DNA from: Acrasis kona
Lineage: Eukaryota > Heterolobosea > Eutetramitea > Acrasida > Acrasidae
Length of the DNA stretch: 28,561 nucleotides
Assembly (NCBI GenBank): GCA_026419775.2
Contig: JAOPGA020001282.1
Location: 1-28,561, forward strand
Direction: 5' to 3'
Below are positions 20,299 to 28,561 of this stretch, in pieces (within the stretch, counting starts at the first letter, position 1; the number at the start of each line of letters is the position of its first letter). A model generated the notes under the pieces. The model worked only from the letters and a program-made list of their open reading frames with translations, had not been told where the DNA came from and made no database searches. The position numbers and the translations under genes are program-made.

Positions 20299-21232
20299 TT
20301 ATAATCTGAGTTTATTCTTGAGCGCATCATTCTCTCTTCTTAATTCTCTGTTCTGAGTTCTCAACTTGAAAATTGTTCTTCGTGCTTCGTCAAGCTCTGC
20401 GCGTAGCTTTTCTGCATCCATCACCACGTCGTCAAGTTCTCCGGTTGAGTAAGCGTCCTCGTCAGCATCCTCTCCTTCATCTACCGTCCGTGAGGGTGTC
20501 ACTGGTTTCTCATGCTTTTCTGGTGACATTATATCGTCTTCATCAAAATATTCAATCGGCGATCCTACGTATTTTGAAGGCGTCGGTGGATGATTCTCTT
20601 CTGCTTGGTTGTCAACAGGAGCGAGATCTTGGTCTTCATTTTTTGGGTTCGTGATGGGTTGACCTTCTGGTGTAAATCCAATAATGGAGCGATTGTCAGC
20701 CATGTTCCTTAGTTCCTCCGTCCTCACTTTATCTTTAATCAAAGTGACCAACCTAGTAGCCAATTCCCTAACTACATGTTAGATGTAATTCTAACTGATA
20801 TCTTACTCTGCTGACCAGGGTTTGAATCTGCCTCTTCATATTCAAATTCTTTGATTGTCTCTAGTTTTGAGATTGACTCAACATCTTGAAGCTCCAAAAC
20901 ACACTTTAAATCTCCGAATATCAATAAATGTTCCATCAACAAAAGACTCTTATAAACATGCCTCCAGTTCTTATCTGTAGACTTGAGTCTGTCCCATAGC
21001 GTCTTCATTGTCATCACATAGTAATCACTAATTGTTAGAACTAGTTAAAATGGTTCACGGACAATGTGTAAGTAGATTCAGCAATTTCTCTAAATAAGGT
21101 TCTAGGCGAATCACAAGGTTGGTTTGACGTAGCTTCTCGCACTTTTGCTTCTATAAAGTGGTACACAACAGCATTTCTTCCAGTTATAACGAGACTCTTC
21201 GCTTTACTAGTGGCTTGGTTCAACCAATTCAT
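20299..21232 (-). CDS. ENTH-domain (epsin-like) membrane trafficking adaptor
   Basis: Epsin/epsinR-type protein of about 284 residues. Exons on the minus strand are 21232-21063, 21027-20816 and 20771-20299, with introns of 35 nt (GTCCGT...AATTAG) and 44 nt (GTCAGC...TGTAG). The ENTH fold is clear: FIEAKVREATSNQPCDSPRT, YYVMTMKTLWDRLK, KNWRHVYKSLLLMEHLLIFG, SISKLETIKEFEY, VRELATRLVTLIKDKVRTEE. ENTH domains bind phosphoinositides and bend or recruit membrane in clathrin-linked traffic. The remainder is an acidic disordered stretch and a short C-terminal coiled coil (AEKLRAELDEARRTIFKLRT). I see no DPW, NPF or clathrin-box motif and no ubiquitin-interacting motif, so it is a minimal form. The start ATG 21232 is the first in frame; the upstream extension lacks ATG. 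Its promoter is shared head-to-head with the asparaginase gene, 112 bp away. Confidence 0.9.
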
Positions 21233-21344
21233 CTTTTCCAAAATCAGTCAACTAGTGCATGTACCACGTTCGAGTATAACACCAAGGTGCGCGGAAAAAG
21301 AGAATACAACACCTTGATTTTTATTTTAATTGTAAACTTACATT
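21233..21344. promoter_or_regulatory. Short bidirectional promoter region
   Basis: Only 112 bp separate the start codons of the ENTH gene (minus) and the asparaginase gene (plus). Both promoters and both 5' UTRs must fit here. The asparaginase-proximal half is T/A-rich. No specific box is recognised. Confidence 0.5.
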
Positions 21345-23136
21345 ATGACAAGACAAGGACAAGATGTCAACAAGAAGCAGATCCACACAACAAAGATATT
21401 GATGATTTATGTATGAATTGCTTTTTATATAATTGACAAAACAGACTGGCGGAACGATTGGTATGAAAACTAGCCCTAAAGGATATATTCCTGCTCAGAA
21501 CTTTCTTGGGAATCAATTGTCCAAGTTGTCTCAATTTCATCACCGTAAATCTGCCGTGAAACATTATGACACGGACAAGACCGTAAAAGCTGAGAATACA
21601 CCTGTTACATTCACGAAGGATTCGACAAAAACTCATTCAGTGGTTACAAGTGGCAAACACAAAAGTAGCAACAATCACCACTCTCATCAAGGAGCTGTTC
21701 CAGAGTGGTTTTTTACGCCACCAACCAAGAACGGAGTCAGAGCAATGTTTAAAATCCTTGAGTATAATCCTTTGATGTAAATTTTTAATGTATGCTTCTA
21801 ACATTCAAAGGGATTCATCAAACATGGCCCACTCTGATTGGGTCAAGATTGCAACAGATATCGAAACAAACTATGAGTTGTACGATGCCTTCATAGTACT
21901 TCACGGAACGGATACCATGGCATACACCACGAGTGCTTTGAGCTTCATGTTGGATAATCTCAAAAAAACGGTAGTCGTCACTGGCAGTCAAATACCAATC
22001 AGTCAGGTGCGTAATGATGGATTCGACAATCTATTAGGATCCCTAACCGTCGCAATGGTAAGTCACGTTAAAACACCGCGTTAACCCATACGTAGCATTA
22101 TGATATTCCTGAAGTATGCCTATTTTTCAACAACAAATTATTCAGAGGAAATCGTTGCATCAAGGACAGCTGCAGCGATTTGAATGCATTCGACTCGATG
22201 AACTTTCCGCCACTAGTGACCATGGGTACGGACACTCGCGTGGAGTGGTCTCTGGTCAGGTCCCGACCCAACAACTCCGAAACTTTAAAATTACATCCAA
22301 TCACCGATCCACACGTAGGTTGCCTTCGAATCTTCCCGGGCATCACCGCCGACGTGATAAAAAACTTCTTGTTACCGCCCATGAAGGGCGTGGTGCTCTT
22401 GACATACGGTGCAGGAAATGCGCCCGACATTCGTGCAGATTTTCTAAAAGCACTCAAGGACGCCAGCGACAGGGGCGTCATCATCGTGAACGTCACTCAG
22501 TGTTCGAAGGGCATGGTGACCAGCGACTATGCAGCGGGTACTGCACTCACGGAAGCGGGCGTCATCTCTGGATCGGACATGACCTGCGAAGCAGCGATTA
22601 CGAAGCTGATGTACTTGTTGAGCAGGAACATGACCACTCAAGAGGTGAAGCGTCATATTGGAGTCAATATGAGAGGTGAATTGACCGTGTTGACTGATCA
22701 CGATCGATACACTCAAAATGTGAGTGGAGATGACTCAAAGTTAATAAAGAGTGTTTCTCAGATGCTGAGTCATCCTGGCGATGGGCAGCACGACTGGTCA
22801 CAAATCAAACAGTGTTTGTTTCCAAATGTTGTTTGTATGTTGGCGTCTGTAGGTGATTTGCAAGAGATTAAGAGATTGGTCGAAGATGAAGATATGGTGT
22901 TGAAGGGTATGGTTGATTATGATCATAGGTCGCCATTGCATTTGGCCGCATGTAACGGTCATTTGGCTGTTGTCAAGTATTTGGTTCAGAATGAATGTGC
23001 TGTGGATGCCAAGGATCGGTGGGGTAATACTGCTCTTAGCGAGGCACAAAACAATGGACACCAAGATTTGATTCAGTATTTGAATGATACCACTGAACGA
23101 AAGAAGAAGGTATTGCAACATTATGTGAGTAAATAA
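21345..23136 (+). CDS. ASPG: Cytosolic L-asparaginase with ankyrin repeats
   Basis: Type I asparaginase that hydrolyses asparagine to aspartate and ammonia, with the asparaginase-plus-ankyrin layout of animal ASPG. Four exons: 21345-21410, 21445-21776, 21811-22057 and 22096-23136; introns of 34, 34 and 38 nt. The product is about 561 residues and an exact codon multiple. Catalytic signatures are ILMIYTGGTIGM (nucleophile region, about 17-29) and FIVLHGTDTMAYTTSALSFM. Further family blocks are VVTGSQIPISQVRNDG, LLTYGAGNAPDIRADFLKAL and GVISGSDMTCEAAITKLM. The C-terminal third holds about three ankyrin repeats (RSPLHLAACNGHLAVVKYLV, DRWGNTALSEAQNNGHQDLI). An optional last intron (23125-23181, GTGAGT...TTCTAG, 57 nt) would replace the final residues VSK with an 18-residue tail ending at 23238. 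The first exon is needed for the start; without splicing the TGGTIG motif has no upstream ATG. Confidence 0.95.
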
Positions 23137-23137
23137 A
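23132..23137 (+). terminator. Poly(A) signal spanning ASPG stop codon
   Basis: AATAAA completely covers the TAA stop at 23134-23136. If the alternative 57-nt terminal intron is used, this signal would be spliced out, so alternative polyadenylation versus splicing could choose the C-terminus. Confidence 0.4.
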
Positions 23138-24009
23138 TATTGATTCGTACTTGTGATCTATGATAATTGATTTGTTTCTAGTGTATGAGACCCTCCCTTC
23201 TAGTCGGTTCACACTCGGCAGGTTCAACACCATCATGAGTTCGTAGCAATGCATTTATCTGTACTTGAGATTGGAATTTACAATCAACAATCACACTCAA
23301 CATTGCCACACTCATGCGCTCAAAAAATCCCATTAATTCATTTGTGATTGCTTCAAGGGTTCACCACAGGACTAACAAACACATAAAGCGATGCTAAAAG
23401 AAACTCATTTATTATACAAACTCTTTAACTTTGGTTCAATCACATTAATCATCATTAAACAATCGTGAATCTTCAAAGGAGCAAGGCATCAATACACAAA
23501 TCGTCTGAACAAATTATGACGTCAATCGCACACTCAACAAAGTTCATCAATTTGTGATCTAATTTCTCCACCAACCTACAACGTTGAAACAAACTACAGT
23601 GTAACACAGGTATACCTTCTTTTATAAGTAGAAAAAAGTCATAACAGAAAAGTTATTATATCAAAAACCGTAATTTATGAACATTAACATTTATTATGAT
23701 TCCAGCAGATTGAAGTAGCCACTTGTTTTAAAACGATCAAAGGTTGCATACAGCCAAATTTATGATCACTGCTCCAAGTTCCAACGATGTTGATTCATGG
23801 TCATGAAAGGATATATTCACTGCAGCAAAAAGAGTGTTCTGATAAGCTTATGAATATGTAGGGGTGAAGATCCGCAATTTTTACGAAGACTACCACTTAA
23901 GTTACTTATTAGTAATTTGGCGATATTGCGAGTTGTGATGCTAAGCTACGAAACTGGTAGAGGTGACATAACCTGAAGTGTGATTGTAGTGAGAATCCAG
24001 ATTTTGACT

Positions 24010-24194
24010 GGTAGTGATGGAAGTGGCTGTCTTAGTGTTATTGTGTTCTCAGAGGTTGTGACTGTGGATCCGAATCAATGTCGTAACGTTGTTTCTAGAA
24101 ATGTAGAGGATCCACTAGCAAGTGTGTATGAACGTATGAATGTCCAATGTCTACGTGTGAGGAAGTTTTCTTAACAGGTAGTGATGGCAGTGGC
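24010..24194 (+). repeat. 18-bp direct repeat, 17 of 18 matching
   Basis: GGTAGTGATGGAAGTGGC at 24010-24027 recurs as GGTAGTGATGGCAGTGGC at 24177-24194, 167 bp apart. The intervening sequence is not obviously duplicated. Confidence 0.7.
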
Positions 24195-24405
24195 GGCACG
24201 TGAATTATGGTGGTACCTCAACAGAATGTGTTGTTCATGGGATGCGAAAGCGTCTTGATGTCTTAAGATGCCTTTCAGAATGTTGGTTGCGAATGAGTGG
24301 CTCGTCTTGGTCCTGATGTAGTAGTGGGATCATCACTGTTTTCCACTGAACGATTTTAAGGGCGAGACCATACGTTCAACGTACTAACTGGTAAGTCCTG
24401 TAGGT

Positions 24406-24505
24406 GCAAAGTAGGTAGCAGGGTTCTCATCCGTGTAGCAGTAGCGAAGACTCTAAGAAGTCCTCAGCAGCAATAGTAGCAGCGAAGCAAAGTAGGTAGC
24501 AGGGT
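24406..24505 (+). repeat. 19-bp perfect direct repeat, 81 bp apart
   Basis: GCAAAGTAGGTAGCAGGGT occurs at 24406-24424 and again at 24487-24505. Related AGTAGCAG-type fragments lie between the copies, suggesting a decayed short tandem array. Confidence 0.8.
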
Positions 24506-24654
24506 CATCATCAGCTGGTGTGACTAGTCATGATGTGTGTTGTGTTTTTTGGATTGTTGATTGCATGCACAAAACACGTGCTTTAAATAGACTAGTTCAA
24601 AATTCCTCGGACTAACATAAATTGTCTCACTATAGTGAAACATGGCCACATGTC

Positions 24655-24903
24655 ATGTATCAAATTCTTGTTATAGTGCTGATCATTGTAAAGATCGTTA
24701 AAATAGACTGCTTTTTAATAATTAGAAATATATTTGATAAAGAGTCCATAGAGGAGGATCCAATTACTCAATCAGATCAATGTACGGAGTTTATTTTGCA
24801 CCATCAATGCAATAGCATGTTAACAACGCTTTTCAGTCTGGCAGGACCTTTAGTAAAAAAGTTCAAACTGTCAGATCATTTGAGTGGACCTTATGATCGT
24901 TAA
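24655..24903 (+). CDS. Possible small membrane protein
   Basis: An 82-residue frame from ATG 24655. The N-terminal third is very hydrophobic (YQILVIVLIIVKIVKIDCFL) and could be a transmembrane segment or signal anchor. The rest is polar (DKESIEEDPITQSDQCTEF). AATAAA begins within the TAA stop (24902-24907), the same arrangement as in several real genes here, which is the main reason to list it. No family recognised; it may be chance. Confidence 0.3.
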   Translation: MYQILVIVLIIVKIVKIDCFLIIRNIFDKESIEEDPITQSDQCTEFILHHQCNSMLTTLFSLAGPLVKKFKLSDHLSGPYDR

Positions 24904-27179
24904 TAAACAAATTACATTCATCACGCGCTTACTTGTTTCCAAACCTACCTATTAATTGATCAAATTTTTATTCGATGATTGGTAGAGTGAAATATTTAAT
25001 ACTTGGAATGTGCAAGATAACAATAGAGTCAAAAGATTGGAAGGTAATAATTATAGTGGAAGAAGAAATAAAAGCAATGCTTCTAGAATGTAACTACATA
25101 AATGGTTCTTTGTAATGTGAGACGTCTCGTCAATGTCTTGTATTTTATTTGTTCATTCTAACAAAAAACGAAAGCTGCAATACAGAATAATGATTGACTG
25201 AAAGTCTACTGCTTTCCAGTTCATGAGCGAAGAACAGTGGTCAAGTAAGTAATGATATGTTCATGGATGGGATGGACTTCATTAACGAGTAAGCAACAAC
25301 CAATTGTAGATAACATTACATTATTAGGTGAAGTATAATTCTCATAATTAGAGATTAAGACGGAGAGAACAAAATAAAAACAGATTAAACCAATCATACT
25401 TTTATCCTTCTATTTTCGTTTGTTTCTACATCAACTTTATATATTTAGTCGCGATCAACCAAAGTATACGTTGCAAAAGAAAAGAGAAAAGAAGAAAGCG
25501 CCACCAGTCCAGGTTACCAGCAGAGCAAGAGCCAGGGGACGGAAGTAAGAACAAGAGCAATAGGATCACAACAGCACATACAGCAAGAGAAAGCAACACT
25601 TTTAGTCTTCCTTCCCTCTTACGATCTGTTACCTTTTAGTCCAGAGTGCTTTTGTTTCTGAAGACACGGGTGGTGGGGATGTTGGTGTGGTGGCCGACAT
25701 TACTATTATTCTAGTTAGGTTAGAGGGGGTCTAACTACTGTGGGATAGGAGGCATTTGTATGAGGGTTAGAAGGTGCAGTCGTAGGTAGATGGAAGGTAC
25801 GAAGAGGTGTTGATGGCCCAAGAGCAAGAGAGGAGAGGGATGAGAATGTATAAGGAGAGGCAGGAGGGTGAAGAGAGGAGTGGAGCGACGGTAAACTTAT
25901 TTCTTTTACTAACACCTAATTACATTGTCCTTGGGTTCTTAAATGAATCCTTGGACTGTCCTTGGACCCTTCAACAGGTCCTTGGACAAGGTGCGTTGGC
26001 AAGGTGCGTTGACCCAACATCCTAGTCATTGTTAAGGAGTAGATCTCGGAACATTCATAGAGTCGCTCAACTTCAGGATTTGTTGTTGAACTCCACCAGT
26101 AACATTGACGTTATAGAGCCTGATCAACTCTAGAGACTCCAGTAGTTTCTCCCCATGGTCTCACGACACAAGGGTCGATCCTGTATGGTTGCATTTGTTG
26201 TGTTTGGCTCTGGTAGTGTTTGGCTGTGCTCGCACCATTGCAGACTTGCAAAAGGTAGTGGTGTAGAATGCAGATTACCCTTACATTGTCAGATGTCAAA
26301 TGTGTGGTGATTGATTGCAATTTGTGCTGATGGTTTGATTGTTCCTGATTCCCTCTAGAGTGTACGTGCACTTCATAATAAAATGTTTGAATGAATCACA
26401 GTGATCTATTTTAAATTAAGGAGTTTGTTTGAGCATTGCTTCGAGTGTTTGTACTGGTTGTGTGGTTAAATATTTCAGAGGTCTTCATAGACAATGAGGA
26501 TGAACATCAGATTATTATAATGAGCGCGTTCGTTTAAGCATGCTACTTTGTGTTTTTTGTTTGTTGTTGCTACCGACAAAATCGAGGTGCATTTGGTCGA
26601 ATTGTGTTGCAAGTAATAAATGTGTTTTTGACGTTTACCAGAGCTTATTTGAGTTCTATGCTTGAATATTGTATGCGATCTTGTTGTCCTCACGATGGAG
26701 TGACACTTATCAAAAGTTAACTCACAGTCGACAAACTGAATCATGCCACCATGGGCTGCGTTCGCATAAACGTAGCGTAAAGATATGGAGGGAAATATAA
26801 TCAACTTGGTAATTAATGGAAGGCTACGTGAAGTCGAATAAGACACCACAAAGATAATAACGCTGGAGCGAGATGTTGACATGAAAGAATTGAAGACAAT
26901 GTGAAGTCAACATTTGTGAATGGACACTACATCAATGTTGATTTTAAAATTGGTTAACAAAAAACAAAAAGTACACTTTGAAGCCCAATAAGGCCCTTTC
27001 CTAATTATTATTCTTTAGGTCAGGATTTATTAAATATTCTTGACTTGAGGGATCAAAAGATGTTTCTCCATTGTTAAAGTTGATGCATTGGTACTTCTTG
27101 TCTGGTTGATTTCTTGTTTGTACCGAGCAAAGAGTAAATGCACTTGTTAATGTACCCATACATTGATCATGTTAGCCCA
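24904..27179. other. Gene-poor region before satellite array
   Basis: I find no gene I can support. It holds a purine-rich stretch around 25460-25870, a short GTTAGA/TCTAAC hairpin at 25719-25735, and short tandem motifs at 25948-26011. Open frames such as 26475-26882 (-) lack any family character. Confidence 0.5.
25948..26011 (+). repeat. Short tandem motifs TCCTTGGAC and CAAGGTGCGTTG
   Basis: TCCTTGGAC occurs at 25948-25956, 25959-25967 and 25979-25987. Immediately after, CAAGGTGCGTTG occurs twice with a 13-bp period (25987-25998 and 26000-26011). Confidence 0.8.
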
Positions 27180-28561
27180 TATTTATACACGATGAAAAAT
27201 GAACAGCAAGGGGAATAGATACGGGGCGATGTGGGGTGTGGGTGATTAGATGAATGTGATGGCATAATAGTCATCCATGTAGTAGTGCTCATGTGTTGAT
27301 GTGCGCAATGTATCGACCAGGTAGGGCAGCAGTGACAGTAGGTGGAGTGACTGCACAATGGGACATTGTATCAAATGTGGCGGGGTGGGGGTGGGTGTAG
27401 TAGTGAATGATGAACATGCGACGTGGGTGTGTGGTCATACATGTGGAAATCAAGTGTGGGTATGTAGTGGTCCATCGATGATTGATCTGTGATGACCAGG
27501 TGATGTGGATATAGTAGTTATTAATTAAGGGATGTGACAACCACGTGAAGCGTGATGGTTGTGCGGGTGGGGTGGTGGGGATTTCTTGGGGGAGATGTGC
27601 GTTGAATGTCAATTCCAAAGTGTGCAGAGATTGACAGTGTTGTGGGGGATAGTGGTATGATGCAAGCGATTGTGCTGTCGACATCATTGGGGTAGTGGTG
27701 CAAGCGATTGTACCATTGATATCACGGGGGAAATACAACTAGGGAGTATCATGATGTTTGATTGCGATACTGCATATTCTTGACGTCATGCTGAGTATTT
27801 GCTCCATGTAATAGTGATCGTGCGTTGATGTATGATGTAGCGAACAGGTAGTGCTGCGATATGTCCATGTCAGTGGGCGTAGTGACTGCATAATATTCGT
27901 ACATGTGGTGGGTATGTAGTGGCCCATCAATAATCGATCTGTGATGACCAAGTGGTGTGGATATAGTAGTTAGAGGTCATGAGACGTGAGACCAAGGTGT
28001 GGTGATTGTGCGCTGGGGTGGGGATTTATAGGGGGTGTGCGTTGAATGTCAATAAAGTGTGTGGAGATTGACATCGCTGTGGCGAATAGTGGTATGTTGC
28101 AGGCGATTGTACGATCGACATGACGGGGGTAATACAACTAGAGAGTATGGTGTTGTTTGATTGCGCCAATTCAAGAGTGCATATTCTTGACATAATGCTG
28201 ATGAATGGCTCCACGAGTGCAGTGCTAGTATAAAGTATGCTGACTGGGTGGATACGTGGTGGCGTGCGAGTGACCTAATGAATGTGATGGCGTAATGGTC
28301 TTCCATGTAATAGTGGTCATGTGTTGATGTGTGGGTGTGATGTACTCGGGTGTGATGACTGCTTAACGGTCATACGCGTAATCGTGGGTGTATAGTGGTC
28401 CATCGATGATCTGTGATGGCCAAGTGGTGTGGGTGTGGTAGTGAGTGATTATGTGACAACCACGTCAAGTGTTATGGTTGTGTGAGTGGGGTGGTGGGGA
28501 TTTCTTGGGGGAGATGTGCGTTGAATGTCAATTCCAAAGTGTGCAGAGATTGACAGTGTTG
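27180..28561 (+). repeat. G/T-rich satellite array, units of about 450 bp
   Basis: About three diverged units are visible and the array runs off the window. Landmarks recur in order. ATTTCTTGGGGG or its variant followed by TGTGCGTTGAATGTCAAT is seen near 27580, 28023 and 28499. GATCTGTGATG(A/G)CCA is seen near 27484, 27938 and 28410. GACTGCA/GACTGCT followed by a G/T-rich block marks the rest. Units 1 and 3 share 76 identical bases (27567-27642 and 28486-28561, 919 bp apart), while the copy between them is clearly diverged. This suggests a two-unit higher-order repeat. The plus strand is strongly G/T-biased. The start boundary is approximate. Non-coding. Confidence 0.85.

Larger units (their letters stand above)
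23239..24654. other. Gene-poor region
   Basis: No frame with recognisable protein character on either strand. It contains scattered imperfect direct repeats at 24010-24027 with 24177-24194 and at 24406-24424 with 24487-24505. The contrast with the dense gene cluster before 23.2 kb is sharp. Confidence 0.5.

Noticed and set aside
25719-25735. GTTAGA-GGGGG-TCTAAC hairpin and nearby GGGTTA
   Set aside because: A single 6-bp stem and one GGGTTA are not telomeric repeats, and there is no gene end nearby for it to terminate.
26475-26882. 135-residue minus-strand ORF
   Set aside because: Starts with ATG but shows no domain, no coding-like composition, no introns of the local type and no close poly(A) signal.
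27289-27738. 149-residue minus-strand ORF (His/Thr/Pro-rich)
   Set aside because: It lies wholly inside the G/T-rich satellite; its composition simply mirrors the repeat, and neighbouring units do not keep the frame.

Overview
This window looks like nuclear DNA from a small-genome, flagellated free-living protist. The proteins are eukaryotic throughout: a UBR-family N-degron ubiquitin ligase, a heterotrimeric kinesin-2 motor subunit, a neurofibromin-like RasGAP, an ENTH/epsin-like adaptor, an asparaginase-ankyrin protein, the SDH assembly factor SDHAF3 and a DHH/DHHA1 phosphoesterase. Genes carry very short GT-AG introns (14 placed, 34-44 nt) and lie close together. Kinesin-2 implies cilia or flagella. 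An amoeboflagellate such as a heterolobosean would fit, but the lineage cannot be fixed from the sequence alone. Long open frames without internal stops and termination at TAA and TGA fit the standard code.

Layout. 369-1692 (-) is an unrecognised gene with several frame breaks. 2112-3406 (+) is the DHH/DHHA1 protein. 3612-3682 (-) is tRNA-Gly(TCC). 3792-5091 (+) is a three-exon coiled-coil protein with a 7/11-residue repeat array. 5526-6011 (-) is a small Asn-rich coiled-coil protein. 6008-6388 (-) is an uncertain ORF. 6385-8039 (-) is a decayed non-LTR retrotransposon (LINE) with endonuclease, reverse transcriptase and partial RNase H. From 8670 a dense core follows: SDHAF3 (+), the UBR ligase (+), kinesin-2 (+), RasGAP-Sec14 (-), ENTH protein (-), asparaginase-ankyrin (+). 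Gaps between these genes are often only 12-112 bp. From about 23.2 kb the genes stop. About 4 kb of low-coding sequence leads into a G/T-rich satellite array with units of about 450 bp, from roughly 27180 to the window end, which suggests the edge of a subtelomeric or heterochromatic block.

The host genes are unrelated housekeeping functions: mitochondrial complex II assembly, N-degron proteolysis, intraflagellar transport, Ras signalling, endocytosis, asparagine catabolism. They do not form one pathway. Seven or more reading-frame breaks occur in otherwise well-conserved genes, mostly at short homopolymers. Uncorrected assembly indels are the simplest explanation, but four are +1 shifts at TTT and two of those sit directly on a stop codon, so programmed frameshifting deserves a direct test. 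Other features worth attention are poly(A) signals overlapping stop codons, a stop-free 3n intron in the DHH gene, and the hybrid 7/11-residue repeats.
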